Assembly: GCF_021568695.1 (NCBI RefSeq)
Contig: NZ_JAKGTI010000001.1
Span: 1,302,001-1,366,000, forward strand
Source of the DNA: Maritalea mediterranea
GTDB taxonomy: Bacteria > Pseudomonadota > Alphaproteobacteria > Rhizobiales > Devosiaceae
Direction of reading: 5' to 3'
DNA length: 64,000 nucleotides
The notes under the pieces were generated by a model. It was not told where the DNA came from and did not search any database. It was given only the letters and a program-made list of their open reading frames with translations. Numbering within the stretch: position 1 is the first letter of the stretch; the number at the start of each line of letters is the position of its first letter. Positions 35,114 through 44,134 of the stretch are shown piece after piece. A program made the translations under genes and the position numbers.

Positions 35114-36142
35114 CTATGCGTGTGCCAGTTGAGCTGTGCTTTGACGCGGTATCAGTTTCACGTCAATTTCTTGCACCTGTTTGGCAGGAGGGTGCACGCG
35201 TCCAGCGATCTGGTCGAGCAGATAGGACGCGGCAAGCACTCCAAGCTGAGTGCGGTTCTGCCGGATGGTGGTGAGTGAAGGGATAAAGCTGCCAGCAATT
35301 TCAATATCGTCGAAGCCCACGACCGAAATGTCTTCTGGCACCTTCAGCCCGCGCCGTGTGATTTCGGATATGAAACCCATGGCAATCAAGTCAGAGCCGC
35401 AGGTGATAGCGGTGGGGCGGTCGTCCATCTCCATAAAGGAACGCGCGGCTTGCGCTCCAGCATCCAGCGAAAACGCGCCGCCATCGATGAAGAAATCGCG
35501 ATTAAAGAGGAGGTTCAAATTGGTCATTGCCGCCTCCACGCCGCGCAAACGTTCCTTTGTGAGCACATTATTGCGCGGGCCAGAGATGTGGCCAATTTTT
35601 CGATGGCCGAGTGCGTACAAATGCTCGACGGCCTGAATGGCGCCGCCAAAATTGTCACTGCGGACAGACGGGAATTTGAATTCAGGCTTCCACTCGCACG
35701 CAAAAACAATGCGCTGCCCAAAGGGCGAGTCTTGCAACTGACTCAATAAAGCGCGCGGGACCGCGCCGTCCAGAATGATCATACCATCCGCGCGCATGTC
35801 CATGAAATAATCCAAAATGCTGTCTTGGCGTATCCCCTTTGTGTCAGAAACCAACAAGCTCAAATCCGAGGTGGTGAACACACTTTCAATGCCGGAAAGG
35901 ATTTGGGAAAAGAACGGGTTACCCAAATCAGGCAGCAGCGCCAAAATGGCATCGGACTGCCGTTTGCGTAAGCTCTTGGCGGCCCTGTTCACGCGATATC
36001 CGGTTTTCTGAACCGCGTCCAACACCAGGTCCCGCGTCTTTTGTGAGACCATATCGGGGTTGGAAAGGGCACGGCTGACCGTTGCAGTGGATACACCCGC
36101 AACCGCTGCAACATCTTGAATCTTTGGGTTTTTCCCGTTCAT
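35114..36142 (-). CDS. LacI family transcriptional regulator
   Basis: 342 residues. The N-terminal HTH and hinge (IQDVAAVAGVSTATVSRALSNPDMVSQKTR) are followed by a periplasmic-binding-like sensor domain (DGMIILDGAVP, PTAITCGSDLIAMGFI, ISVVGFDDIEIAGSFIPSLTTIRQN). It is divergent from the xyloside-type ABC operon at 36328; two copies of an identical 14-bp operator lie in between. It probably represses that operon until a sugar, such as a xyloside or its breakdown product, binds. Confidence 0.92.
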   Translation of the reverse strand: MNGKNPKIQDVAAVAGVSTATVSRALSNPDMVSQKTRDLVLDAVQKTGYRVNRAAKSLRKRQSDAILALLPDLGNPFFSQILSGIESVFTTSDLSLLVSDTKGIRQDSILDYFMDMRADGMIILDGAVPRALLSQLQDSPFGQRIVFACEWKPEFKFPSVRSDNFGGAIQAVEHLYALGHRKIGHISGPRNNVLTKERLRGVEAAMTNLNLLFNRDFFIDGGAFSLDAGAQAARSFMEMDDRPTAITCGSDLIAMGFISEITRRGLKVPEDISVVGFDDIEIAGSFIPSLTTIRQNRTQLGVLAASYLLDQIAGRVHPPAKQVQEIDVKLIPRQSTAQLAHA

Positions 36143-36218
36143 CCGGCCGTCCTTATATTAAAACTTAAACCCAGTCATAAACTAATTGTTGACAAAATCA
36201 ATTCTTTGCGTGATCGTA

Positions 36219-36265
36219 TGTAATCGATTGCAGAAAACGATTGCAGTTTTATGTAATCGATTGCA
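36219..36265. promoter_or_regulatory. Twin LacI-type operators TGTAATCGATTGCA
   Basis: Two exact copies of the near-palindrome TGTAATCGATTGCA at 36219-36232 and 36252-36265 are 33 bp apart centre to centre, about three helical turns. A third partial copy (AACGATTGCA) lies between them. The central CG and overall size are those of LacI/GalR operators. A TTGACA hexamer at 36189-36194 may be the -35 box, although its -10 is unclear. The start of the downstream binding protein is at 36328. Confidence 0.8.
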
Positions 36266-36327
36266 CAAACGTTGCCGGTAGGAGGCTGGTTGCGCATGTG
36301 CTTCAGGTCGATTTTAGGGAGGAACGA

Positions 36328-37572
36328 ATGGACCATTTGAAGAAAATACTAACTGCTACAGTTGCCGCAGGCGCCATGAGTGTGTCGAGCACCGCTTTGG
36401 CTGTTGAACTTGAAGTCACGCACTGGTGGACCTCTGGCGGTGAAGCCGCTGCTGTCGCCGAATTCGCAAAGGCGTTCAACGAGAACACCGAACACACTTG
36501 GGTTGACGGTGCGATTGCTGGCTCCGGTGGTACCGCGCGTCCCATCATCATCAGCCGCATCTTGGGCGGTGATCCCATGGGCGCAACCCAGCTGAACCAC
36601 GGCCGTCAGGCTGAGGAGCTGATTGAAGCCGGGCTGATGCTTGATTTGACTGATGTTGCCGAGGCAGAAGGCTGGCGTGATATCGTGCATCCAACATCCT
36701 TGCTGGATAGCTGCACACTTGATGGTCGGATTTATTGCGTACCGGTGAACATTCACTCGTTCCAGTGGCTATGGTTGAGCCATCAAGCATTTGAAGATGC
36801 TGGCGTCGACGTCCCGACAAACTGGGGTGAGTTTGTAGCGGCCGCACCAGCACTTGGCGAAGCTGGTAAAGTGCCTTTGGCCATGGGCCAACAGGGCTGG
36901 CAAACATCAGGTGCTTTCGGTGTGATCAATGTGGCCATTGGTGGTCTTGATCTATGGCGCAAGATCAATGTGGAAAAGGATGCTGAAGCCGCTGCAAGCC
37001 CAGCAATGCTGGAGGTTTTCCAAGCCTTTGCTCAAGCACGCTTGCTGTCGCAGGGGTCAAATGTTCAAGACTGGAACATGGCCACCAACATGGTGATTAC
37101 CGGCCAAGCCGGCGGTCAGATCATGGGTGACTGGGCCCAAGGCGAATTTCAGGTAGCTGGCCAAGTGGCTGGGGAAGATTATTCTTGCCTGCCTGGTCTA
37201 GGCGTGAACGCTGTTCTGGATACGGGTGGCGATGCATTCTACTTCCCGAAAACGGACGATCCTGAAATTACCGCTGCGCAAAAAGAATTGGCGAGCCTGA
37301 TGCTCTCGAAAGAGGCACAAGTGGCATTCAACTTGAAAAAAGGCTCGTTGCCTGTACGCGGTGACGTGGATCTGGACGCTGCAAATGATTGCATGAAAAA
37401 AGGTCTCGATATTCTGGCCAACGGCAGCATTATGCCTAGTGGCGACATGCTGTTGACACCAGACACAAGCTCTCAAATCGAAGATTTGCTGGCTGAGTTC
37501 TGGAGCGATACCAGCATGACCCCAGAAATGGCGCAGGAACGCTACGCCAACATCATCGCAAACGCGGACTAA
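36328..37572 (+). CDS. Sugar ABC transporter substrate-binding protein (glucose/mannose-like family)
   Basis: 414 residues. Signal peptide ILTATVAAGAMSVSSTALA. The mature start LEVTHWWTSGGEAAAVAEFAKAFN and SFQWLWLSHQAFEDAGVDVPTNWGEF are characteristic of the GtsA/GlcE-type branch of family-1 sugar binding proteins. The ATG at 36328 has AGGGAGG upstream; the longer frame from 36241 would cross the operators. First gene of a nine-gene operon; the GH43 gene downstream suggests a xylose-containing ligand. Confidence 0.9.
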   Translation: MDHLKKILTATVAAGAMSVSSTALAVELEVTHWWTSGGEAAAVAEFAKAFNENTEHTWVDGAIAGSGGTARPIIISRILGGDPMGATQLNHGRQAEELIEAGLMLDLTDVAEAEGWRDIVHPTSLLDSCTLDGRIYCVPVNIHSFQWLWLSHQAFEDAGVDVPTNWGEFVAAAPALGEAGKVPLAMGQQGWQTSGAFGVINVAIGGLDLWRKINVEKDAEAAASPAMLEVFQAFAQARLLSQGSNVQDWNMATNMVITGQAGGQIMGDWAQGEFQVAGQVAGEDYSCLPGLGVNAVLDTGGDAFYFPKTDDPEITAAQKELASLMLSKEAQVAFNLKKGSLPVRGDVDLDAANDCMKKGLDILANGSIMPSGDMLLTPDTSSQIEDLLAEFWSDTSMTPEMAQERYANIIANAD

Positions 37573-37588
37573 TCACTCCCGCGACCGG

Positions 37589-37667
37589 GCCAGCCTTTTG
37601 CATAAGGCAAAGAGGCTGGCTCACGCGACAAGGGGTTCGCGGCCACAAATGTGGCACGCGGCCCTTT
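37589..37667 (+). repeat. Two hairpins between binding protein and permease, second with T-run
   Basis: First hairpin: GCCAGCCT (37589-37596) with AGGCTGGC (37613-37620), extended by TTTGC/GCAAA. Second: GCCACA (37642-37647) with TGTGGC (37650-37655), followed by GCGGCCCTTTTC. Together they resemble a partial terminator plus a stabilising 3' end between a highly needed binding protein and its permeases. Confidence 0.7.
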
Positions 37668-37691
37668 TCACAGAGTTGAGAGGCTTTACCC

Positions 37692-38588
37692 ATGGCAGGC
37701 GCTAAAAAACCTGTGCGCATTTTGCGCAACTTGAATGCCAAAGTTGCCGCGCTGCCCATGATCACAACCGCTTTAGTGATTTTTGTGGGCTGCACGATCT
37801 GGACCATTGTGCATTCATTTACCAATTCGAGATTGCTGCCGAAACTAGAATTTGTTGGCTTCGACCAATATGAACGATTGTGGAGCACAAGACGTTGGTT
37901 GGTGTCGATCGAGAACTTGGCCTATTTCGGCATTGGCTCCTTGGTGTTCTCGCTCGTTATTGGCTTTTTATTGGCGGCACTTTTGGACCAGAAAATCCGG
38001 TTCGAAAACACCGTCAGAACCATTATTCTTTACCCGTTTGCTTTGAGCTTCATTGTCACCGGTCTGGTTTGGCAATGGATTTTGAACCCGGAGTTCGGCA
38101 TTCAGCATATTGTGCGTGGTTTTGGCTTTGAGAACTTTGTTTTCGATCCACTCTACAATCCCGATATCGTGATTTTCGGTGTGCTGATTGCAGGTTTGTG
38201 GCAGGGCACGGGCTTTATCATGGTGATCATGCTTTCTGGACTGCGCGGCATCGACGGCGAAATTTGGAAAGCGTCACGCATTGATGGCATTCCAAAATGG
38301 AAAACTTACCTGTTTGTCGTGATCCCGATGATGCGCCCCACTTTTGTGACCGCACTGGTCCTCATTTCTGCAGGTATCATCAAGGTTTACGACCTTGTGG
38401 TCGCCCAAACGAATGGTGGCCCCGGCATCGCATCGGAAGTGCCCGCCAAATATGTGTATGACTCCATGTTTAGGAGTCAGAATTTGGGGCAGGGCTTTGC
38501 CGCTTCCACCATGATGTTGCTCAGCGTGCTGGTGGTTCTCATCCCTTGGGCATATTTAGAATTTGGGGGCCGTAAAGATGGCAAATAA
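37692..38588 (+). CDS. Sugar ABC transporter permease (MalF type)
   Basis: 298 residues with six helices, the first at ~22-44 (AALPMITTALVIFVGCTIWTIV). The EAA loop is IWKASRIDGIPKWKTYLFVVIPMMRP. The ATG at 37692 follows GAGAGG. Overlaps the next permease gene by 11 bp. Confidence 0.92.
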   Translation: MAGAKKPVRILRNLNAKVAALPMITTALVIFVGCTIWTIVHSFTNSRLLPKLEFVGFDQYERLWSTRRWLVSIENLAYFGIGSLVFSLVIGFLLAALLDQKIRFENTVRTIILYPFALSFIVTGLVWQWILNPEFGIQHIVRGFGFENFVFDPLYNPDIVIFGVLIAGLWQGTGFIMVIMLSGLRGIDGEIWKASRIDGIPKWKTYLFVVIPMMRPTFVTALVLISAGIIKVYDLVVAQTNGGPGIASEVPAKYVYDSMFRSQNLGQGFAASTMMLLSVLVVLIPWAYLEFGGRKDGK

Positions 38589-39495
38589 TTCAATAAACAT
38601 CGCCGCTACCGCTGTTTCAGGCCCAAGCGGCCCAAAACCACGGCCCCTTTTGTCGCCACGCAATATCATGATCTACAGCACATTGTTTATCGTGTGCATG
38701 TACTATGCTTTGCCGCTTTATGTGATGATTGTGACAAGCCTGAAAGGTATGCCGGAAATTCGGCTCGGCAATATTTTTGCCCCGCCAGTAGAGATCACTT
38801 TTCAACCATGGGTTAAAGCTTGGGCCGAGGCCTGCACTGGGCTTGATTGTTCGGGCCTGAGTAAAGGCTTTTGGAATTCTGTAAAAATTCTAATTCCATC
38901 GGCAGCTCTGTCGATATTGATCGCTTCGATCAATGGCTATGCCCTGGCAAACTGGAAATTTAAGGGCTCGGAAGTGTTCTTCACCATCCTGATTTTTGGC
39001 GCCTTCGTACCGTATCAGGTAATTATCTATCCGATTGTGATCATTTTGCGCGAACTTGGTTTGTTCGGCAAACTACCAGGACTTGTGTTGGTTCATGTGA
39101 TTTTCGGCATGCCGATCCTGACCTTATTGTTCCGCAATTATTTCACCTCGCTCCCTGAGGAATTGTTTAAAGCCGCACGAGTGGATGGTGCCGGGTTCTG
39201 GGGCATTTATTTCCGCATTATGGTGCCCATGTCGCTGCCCATCTTTGTGGTTGCGCTCATCCTGCAGGTCACCGGCATCTGGAATGACTTCCTTTTTGGC
39301 GTGATTTACACCAAACCAGAAAACTATCCCATGACCGTCCAACTCAACAATATCGTCAACTCGGTGCAAGGGGTGAAGGAATATAACGTCAACATGGCAG
39401 CGACCATGCTGACAGGCATTGTCCCGCTCATCATCTATTTTGCATCCGGTAAACTGTTCGTGCGTGGCATTGCTGCCGGCGCCGTGAAAGGTTGA
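38578..39495 (+). CDS. Sugar ABC transporter permease (MalG type)
   Basis: 305 residues. A Pro/Ala-rich N-terminal tail precedes the first helix (NIMIYSTLFIVCMYYALPLYVMIVTS), and the EAA loop is FKAARVDGAGFWGIYFRIMVPMSLP. The ending GKLFVRGIAAGAVKG is typical. The ATG at 38578 overlaps the previous stop by 11 bp and is preferred over the upstream TTG at 38563. Confidence 0.92.
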   Translation: MANNSINIAATAVSGPSGPKPRPLLSPRNIMIYSTLFIVCMYYALPLYVMIVTSLKGMPEIRLGNIFAPPVEITFQPWVKAWAEACTGLDCSGLSKGFWNSVKILIPSAALSILIASINGYALANWKFKGSEVFFTILIFGAFVPYQVIIYPIVIILRELGLFGKLPGLVLVHVIFGMPILTLLFRNYFTSLPEELFKAARVDGAGFWGIYFRIMVPMSLPIFVVALILQVTGIWNDFLFGVIYTKPENYPMTVQLNNIVNSVQGVKEYNVNMAATMLTGIVPLIIYFASGKLFVRGIAAGAVKG

Positions 39496-39497
39496 TC

Positions 39498-40574
39498 ATG
39501 ACCAGCGTTTCTATTCAAAATCTTGACCTGAATTTCGGCAGCGTCAATGTGCTCAAGCAACTCAATCTGTCTATTGAGGAGGGCGAATTTCTTGTGCTCT
39601 TGGGCGCATCGGGCTGTGGTAAGTCCACCTTGCTCAACTGCATTGCGGGGTTGCTGGATGTGAGTGACGGCCAGATATTTATCAATGGCAAGAACGTCAC
39701 CTGGGCAGAACCCAGCGACCGAGGGATTGGCATGGTGTTTCAATCCTATGCGCTTTATCCGCAAATGACGGTGAAAGGCAATCTCAGCTTCGGGCTAAAA
39801 AATGCCCGTTTGCCCAAACCCGAAATTGAGGAACGGGTGGCGCGCGCGGCTGAAATACTGCAAATCGAACCGCTGCTTGATCGTAAGCCGGGCGCTTTAT
39901 CCGGCGGTCAGCGCCAGCGCGTTGCGATCGGCAGGGCATTGGTGCGCGATGTGGATGTGTTCCTTTTCGACGAACCGCTGTCGAACCTTGATGCCAAGCT
40001 GCGGGCCGAACTTCGGGTCGAAATCAAACGCCTGCACCAAAAGTTGGGGAACACAATGATTTATGTAACCCACGATCAGGTGGAGGCCATGACCTTGGCT
40101 GATCGCATCGCGATTATGCGCGATGGCTTGGTCCAACAACTGGCGGGGCCAGATGAAATTTATAACCGTCCCGCGAACAAATATGTGGCCGACTTTATCG
40201 GCTCGCCGGCCATGAATTTCTTTGAAGGCCAGGCCAAGAAGGATGGAACGATCAATATTGGAAATTTGGACGTTGACCTGAAGGGTTATGAGTTTGCCGA
40301 CGGGCCTGTTAATGGTCCAGTCTGGTTCGGCTATCGCCCGGAACATGTGGTGTTGGGCGAAGCAGCGCGCCAGCTTCCGCTGTGTGTTGAAGCCGTTGCT
40401 GACATTGTCGAGCCAATGGGCTCCGACACCCTGATTTGGACCAAGATCGAAGGCGTTGATTTCCGCATTCGCACGGATGGACAGGCGAAAGTGGCGGCGG
40501 GCGACCCGCTGCTGGTGGGGATGGACCCCCGCTACGCCTCAATATTCGACCAACAAACAGAAGAACGAGTTTAA
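39498..40574 (+). CDS. Sugar ABC transporter ATP-binding protein (MalK/UgpC type)
   Basis: 358 residues. Walker A GASGCGKST, Q-loop FQSYALYPQMTV, signature [14 protein letters not shown], Walker [14 protein letters not shown]-loop VTHDQVEAM, then the TOBE domain (VWFGYRPEHVVLG). It is the ATPase of this second transporter, unlike the galactoside set, whose ATPase is on the other strand. The ATG at 39498 is 2 bp after the permease stop; TTG 39492 is an unlikely alternative. Confidence 0.92.
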   Translation: MTSVSIQNLDLNFGSVNVLKQLNLSIEEGEFLVLLGASGCGKSTLLNCIAGLLDVSDGQIFINGKNVTWAEPSDRGIGMVFQSYALYPQMTVKGNLSFGLKNARLPKPEIEERVARAAEILQIEPLLDRKPGALSGGQRQRVAIGRALVRDVDVFLFDEPLSNLDAKLRAELRVEIKRLHQKLGNTMIYVTHDQVEAMTLADRIAIMRDGLVQQLAGPDEIYNRPANKYVADFIGSPAMNFFEGQAKKDGTINIGNLDVDLKGYEFADGPVNGPVWFGYRPEHVVLGEAARQLPLCVEAVADIVEPMGSDTLIWTKIEGVDFRIRTDGQAKVAAGDPLLVGMDPRYASIFDQQTEERV

Positions 40575-40585
40575 GGACTTTAAGT

Positions 40586-41332
40586 ATGGATTTGAGTTTT
40601 CAACTTTATAGCGCACGCGATTTTCAGCCTTGGAGCGATGTCTTTGCTGCGTTGGCGAAATATGGCTATGCCCAGGTCGAGGGTTATGGCGGTGTTTTTG
40701 AACAGCCTGATGAGCTGGCAAAATGGTTGAGCGTCAACAAGTTGCGCATGGATTCTGCCCATTTCGGCATCGAACAACTTGAAAATGATTATGATCAGTG
40801 CGTCGCTTTGATCAAAAGATTCAACATCAAGCGCGTGTTCAGCCCCTATTTAGAAGAGGAAAAACGGCCGAATGATGCAGCGGGCTGGCGCGCGTTTGCC
40901 CAACGCCTGAGCGCGGTAAACGAAAAGCTGGCAGCGGAGAATGTCGCTTTTGGCTGGCACAACCACGATTTTGAGTTTGAAAAGTTGGGTGACGGCCAGA
41001 TGCCAATGGACATCATTCTTCAGAGCGCACCAGACATCGATTGGGAAGCGGACATCGCCTGGATTCATGTGGGGGGGGAAGACCCCATGAATTGGATTGA
41101 GAAATATGCTGATCGCCTCACGGCAATCCATGTGAAGGACCGTGCGCCCGAAGGCGAAAATATAGATCAGGATGGCTGGTGCGATGTGGGTGACGGCGTC
41201 ATGGACTGGATGGCCCTTCTGGACGCAGTGCGCACCAAAACAAACGCGAAGATCTTTTGCGTTGAGCACGATAATCCAGCCGATGCTTTCGCCTTTGCCC
41301 AAAATTCGATCAACAATATCCGCAAGCTTTAG
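40586..41332 (+). CDS. TIM-barrel sugar isomerase/epimerase (AP-endonuclease-2 family), copy 1
   Basis: 248 residues of the xylose-isomerase-like TIM-barrel superfamily. Probable metal ligands sit in FGWHNHDFEFE, IAWIHVGG, IHVKDRAPEG and the last-strand FCVEHDNP. Members are keto/aldose isomerases, 3-epimerases or inosose dehydratase-like enzymes. It is immediately followed (11 bp) by a Gfo/Idh/MocA oxidoreductase, a pairing seen in oxidised-sugar and inositol pathways. The precise substrate cannot be read from sequence. Confidence 0.82.
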   Translation: MDLSFQLYSARDFQPWSDVFAALAKYGYAQVEGYGGVFEQPDELAKWLSVNKLRMDSAHFGIEQLENDYDQCVALIKRFNIKRVFSPYLEEEKRPNDAAGWRAFAQRLSAVNEKLAAENVAFGWHNHDFEFEKLGDGQMPMDIILQSAPDIDWEADIAWIHVGGEDPMNWIEKYADRLTAIHVKDRAPEGENIDQDGWCDVGDGVMDWMALLDAVRTKTNAKIFCVEHDNPADAFAFAQNSINNIRKL

Positions 41333-41343
41333 GAGAGGGTGCT

Positions 41344-42465
41344 ATGACTGAACAACTTGGTGTCGGCATAATTGGATGCGGTAATATTTCTGCCGCCTAT
41401 ATGCGGCTTGCGCCCATGTATAAATCCATCAAAGTGCTCGCCTGCGCAGACCTAAATCCAGCCGCCAGCGCTGCCCGAGCGGCCGAATTCGGCTTGCGTG
41501 ACTTGACCATTGATGAACTGTTGGCCGCCGATGATATTGATATTGTGGTCAACTTGACCATTCCGGCAGCGCACTTCGAGGTGAGCAAGCGGATATTGGA
41601 AGCCGGCAAGCATTCTTATTCGGAAAAACCGTTCGTGCTGAGCGTTGATGAAGGCAAAAAACTGGCCGAAATTGCGCGCGCGCGTAATCTATATGTCGGC
41701 AGTGCCCCGGACACCTTTTTGGGTGGCGCACACCAATTGGCACGCCATCTGATCGACCAAGGCGAAATCGGCAAGGTGATTGCAGGATCTTGCCATGTCA
41801 TGAGCCATGGCATGGAAGATTGGCACCCCAACCCCGATTTCTTCTTCCAGCCCGGTGGTGGACCCGTGCTGGACCTTGCACCCTATTATATTACCAATCT
41901 GGTGAACATTATCGGGCCAGTGAAACGGGTGGCCGCTTTGGCCTCTAAGGGATCGGACACCCGCACTATTGGCAGTGGCGACCGCAAGGGCGAACAGGTG
42001 CCTGTGGATACCCCGACAAACATTCACGCATTGCTAGAATTCGAGAATGGCGCGACGATCACAATGTCAAATTCCTGGGATGTGTGGGCCCACCGTCACG
42101 CCAACATGGAGCTTTATGGCGCCGAAGGCAGCCTGTTTGTCCCGGACCCGAATTTCTTTGGCGGCGAGGTGGAAATGGCTAAATCCGACGGCGAGATCAA
42201 ACCGGTCGAGATGTGGGCTCACCCCTTCGCCAAGCCCAATGAAGATGAGAATGCGAACTACCGCACTGTCGGACTGGCCGATATGGCAGATGCCATTATC
42301 AAGGGTCGTGACTATCGCTGTTCGCTTAATCTGGCGCTGCATGTGGTGGACGTCATGCTCGGTGTGCTCCGTTCGGGTGAAATCGGTCAGTTTGTGGCGA
42401 TGACAACCACGTGTGAGCGGCCAGAGGCGCTAAGTCCTGAAGCCGCTAAGGCCCTGATGGCCTAA
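41344..42465 (+). CDS. Gfo/Idh/MocA family oxidoreductase, copy 1
   Basis: 373 residues. N-terminal Rossmann fold (GVGIIGCGNISAAYM) binds NAD(P). SEKPF carries the conserved catalytic Lys of the family, and the C-terminal alpha/beta domain includes GGGPVLDLAPYYITNLV. Such enzymes oxidise or reduce a sugar hydroxyl or carbonyl, including formation of 3-keto-glycosides. Between a TIM-barrel isomerase and a GH43 gene, it likely acts on the transported glycoside or its sugar product. It is unlike copy 2 (45203-46336) in sequence, so a recent duplication is excluded. Confidence 0.87.
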   Translation: MTEQLGVGIIGCGNISAAYMRLAPMYKSIKVLACADLNPAASAARAAEFGLRDLTIDELLAADDIDIVVNLTIPAAHFEVSKRILEAGKHSYSEKPFVLSVDEGKKLAEIARARNLYVGSAPDTFLGGAHQLARHLIDQGEIGKVIAGSCHVMSHGMEDWHPNPDFFFQPGGGPVLDLAPYYITNLVNIIGPVKRVAALASKGSDTRTIGSGDRKGEQVPVDTPTNIHALLEFENGATITMSNSWDVWAHRHANMELYGAEGSLFVPDPNFFGGEVEMAKSDGEIKPVEMWAHPFAKPNEDENANYRTVGLADMADAIIKGRDYRCSLNLALHVVDVMLGVLRSGEIGQFVAMTTTCERPEALSPEAAKALMA

Positions 42466-42487
42466 TTTCGAACAAAGAGACGTCGCG

Positions 42488-44134
42488 ATGAATATGATAC
42501 GCAATCCTATATTGCCCGGCTTTAATCCTGATCCCTCCATTTGTCGGGTAGGGAGCGACTATTACATCGCGACGTCAACTTTTGAATGGTTTCCCGGCGT
42601 TCAGATCTTTCATTCGACGGATTTGGTGAATTGGCAGCTGGTCAAACGGCCACTGGAGCGGGAAAGCCAACTCGATATGCGCGGCAATCCCGATAGCTGT
42701 GGCATCTGGGCCCCATGTTTGTCGTACGCAGATGGGCTGTTCTGGCTGGTTTACACCGATGTGAAACGGCTGGACGGCAATTTTAAGGATGCCCATAATT
42801 ATATTGTGACCGCCCCTTCGATCGAGGGGCCATGGTCTGATCCCGTCTATGCCAATTCATCCGGCTTTGACCCCACGCTCTTTCACGATGATGACGGGCG
42901 CAAATGGTTCGCCAATATGAAATGGAACCATCGCAGCGATGTGCCCTGGGCCCACCCCAAAAATGCAGCCTTTGACGGCATCTTGTTGCAGGAATTTGAC
43001 CCAAAACAGGGCAAGTTGGTTGGCGAGATCACCAATATTTTCCGCGGCAGCGACCATGGTTTGACCGAAGCGCCGCATCTGTTCAAGCGCGATGGCTATT
43101 ATTATTTGACCACCGCTGAAGGTGGCACCGGTTATGACCATGCGGTCACATTGGCGCGGGCGAAAACCATAACCGGCCCTTATGAGCTGCACCCGCAAAC
43201 CCATGTGATGACGGCCAAGGACCATCCTGAATCAAAAATTCAGCGGGTGGGGCATGGCCAATTGGTGGAAACACCCGATGGTGAGTTCTATCATACCTTT
43301 CTGATGGGCCGCCCGATTGAGCGCCATCATGCGAGCAACCGGAAAAACTGCCCCATGGGGCGGGAGACGGGCATCGCCAAATGCGAGTGGCGCGATGATG
43401 GCTGGCTCTATCTGGCAAACGGCACCCAATTGCCGGACCCAACCCTTGACGCGCCGTGGGCCGAGCGTGCGCAGGACCCAGATGCCAAAATCACTTATCA
43501 TTTTGACGGCAGTCTGCCGATCGATTTTCAATGGCTGCGCTCGCCCAAGCCGGAGCGGCTTTTTGAGGTGGGCGAAGGCCATTTGCGCCTGTTTGGGCGC
43601 GAAAGCGTCGGCAGCTGGTTTGAACAAGCGCTGGTCGCGCGTCGGCAGGAGCATTTTCAGTTCCACGTCACCACCATTATGCGCTTTGATCCGGACGACT
43701 ATCAGCAGAATGCGGGTCTGATTTCCTATTACAACCGGCATAAGTTCCACTTTTTGGCCATGAGCCAGGACCAGGCGCGGGGGCGCGTGCTGACGATATT
43801 GAGCTGTAAAGGCGATTGGCCTGAATGCCGCTTGAGTTTCCCGCTGGATGGGGATTTGCACGTTGATGCAAGCGAAATTGAGCTCGGCCTCGCCACAGAA
43901 TTTGAGCATCTGCAATTCTATTGGCGTCCTGCAGGCGGCCAATGGCAAAAGATTGGCCCGACGCTCGATGCGTGGGTGCTCAGCGATGAGGGTGGGCGTG
44001 GTGAACACTCCTCCTTTACCGGAAATTATGTTGGCATGGCTGCGTTCGACACATCAGGCCGCGGCGCAACCGCCGACTTTTCACAATTCACTTATGATCC
44101 CGGCAGAGGATCAATCGACATGGGAGTTGCATAA
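42488..44134 (+). CDS. GH43 beta-xylosidase / alpha-arabinofuranosidase
   Basis: 548 residues, cytoplasmic. The N-terminal five-bladed propeller has all three acidic catalytic residues: base D15 (PGFNPDPSI), pKa modulator D129 (SGFDPTLF) and acid E195 (GLTEAPHLF). A C-terminal beta-sandwich (from ~350) is the GH43_C2 type found in xylosidases of the XynB kind (YYNRHKFHFLAMS). It would cut xylo-oligosaccharides or arabinosyl side chains after import. It is in the same operon as the transporter, and its stop overlaps the next start by one base. Confidence 0.92.
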   Translation: MNMIRNPILPGFNPDPSICRVGSDYYIATSTFEWFPGVQIFHSTDLVNWQLVKRPLERESQLDMRGNPDSCGIWAPCLSYADGLFWLVYTDVKRLDGNFKDAHNYIVTAPSIEGPWSDPVYANSSGFDPTLFHDDDGRKWFANMKWNHRSDVPWAHPKNAAFDGILLQEFDPKQGKLVGEITNIFRGSDHGLTEAPHLFKRDGYYYLTTAEGGTGYDHAVTLARAKTITGPYELHPQTHVMTAKDHPESKIQRVGHGQLVETPDGEFYHTFLMGRPIERHHASNRKNCPMGRETGIAKCEWRDDGWLYLANGTQLPDPTLDAPWAERAQDPDAKITYHFDGSLPIDFQWLRSPKPERLFEVGEGHLRLFGRESVGSWFEQALVARRQEHFQFHVTTIMRFDPDDYQQNAGLISYYNRHKFHFLAMSQDQARGRVLTILSCKGDWPECRLSFPLDGDLHVDASEIELGLATEFEHLQFYWRPAGGQWQKIGPTLDAWVLSDEGGRGEHSSFTGNYVGMAAFDTSGRGATADFSQFTYDPGRGSIDMGVA

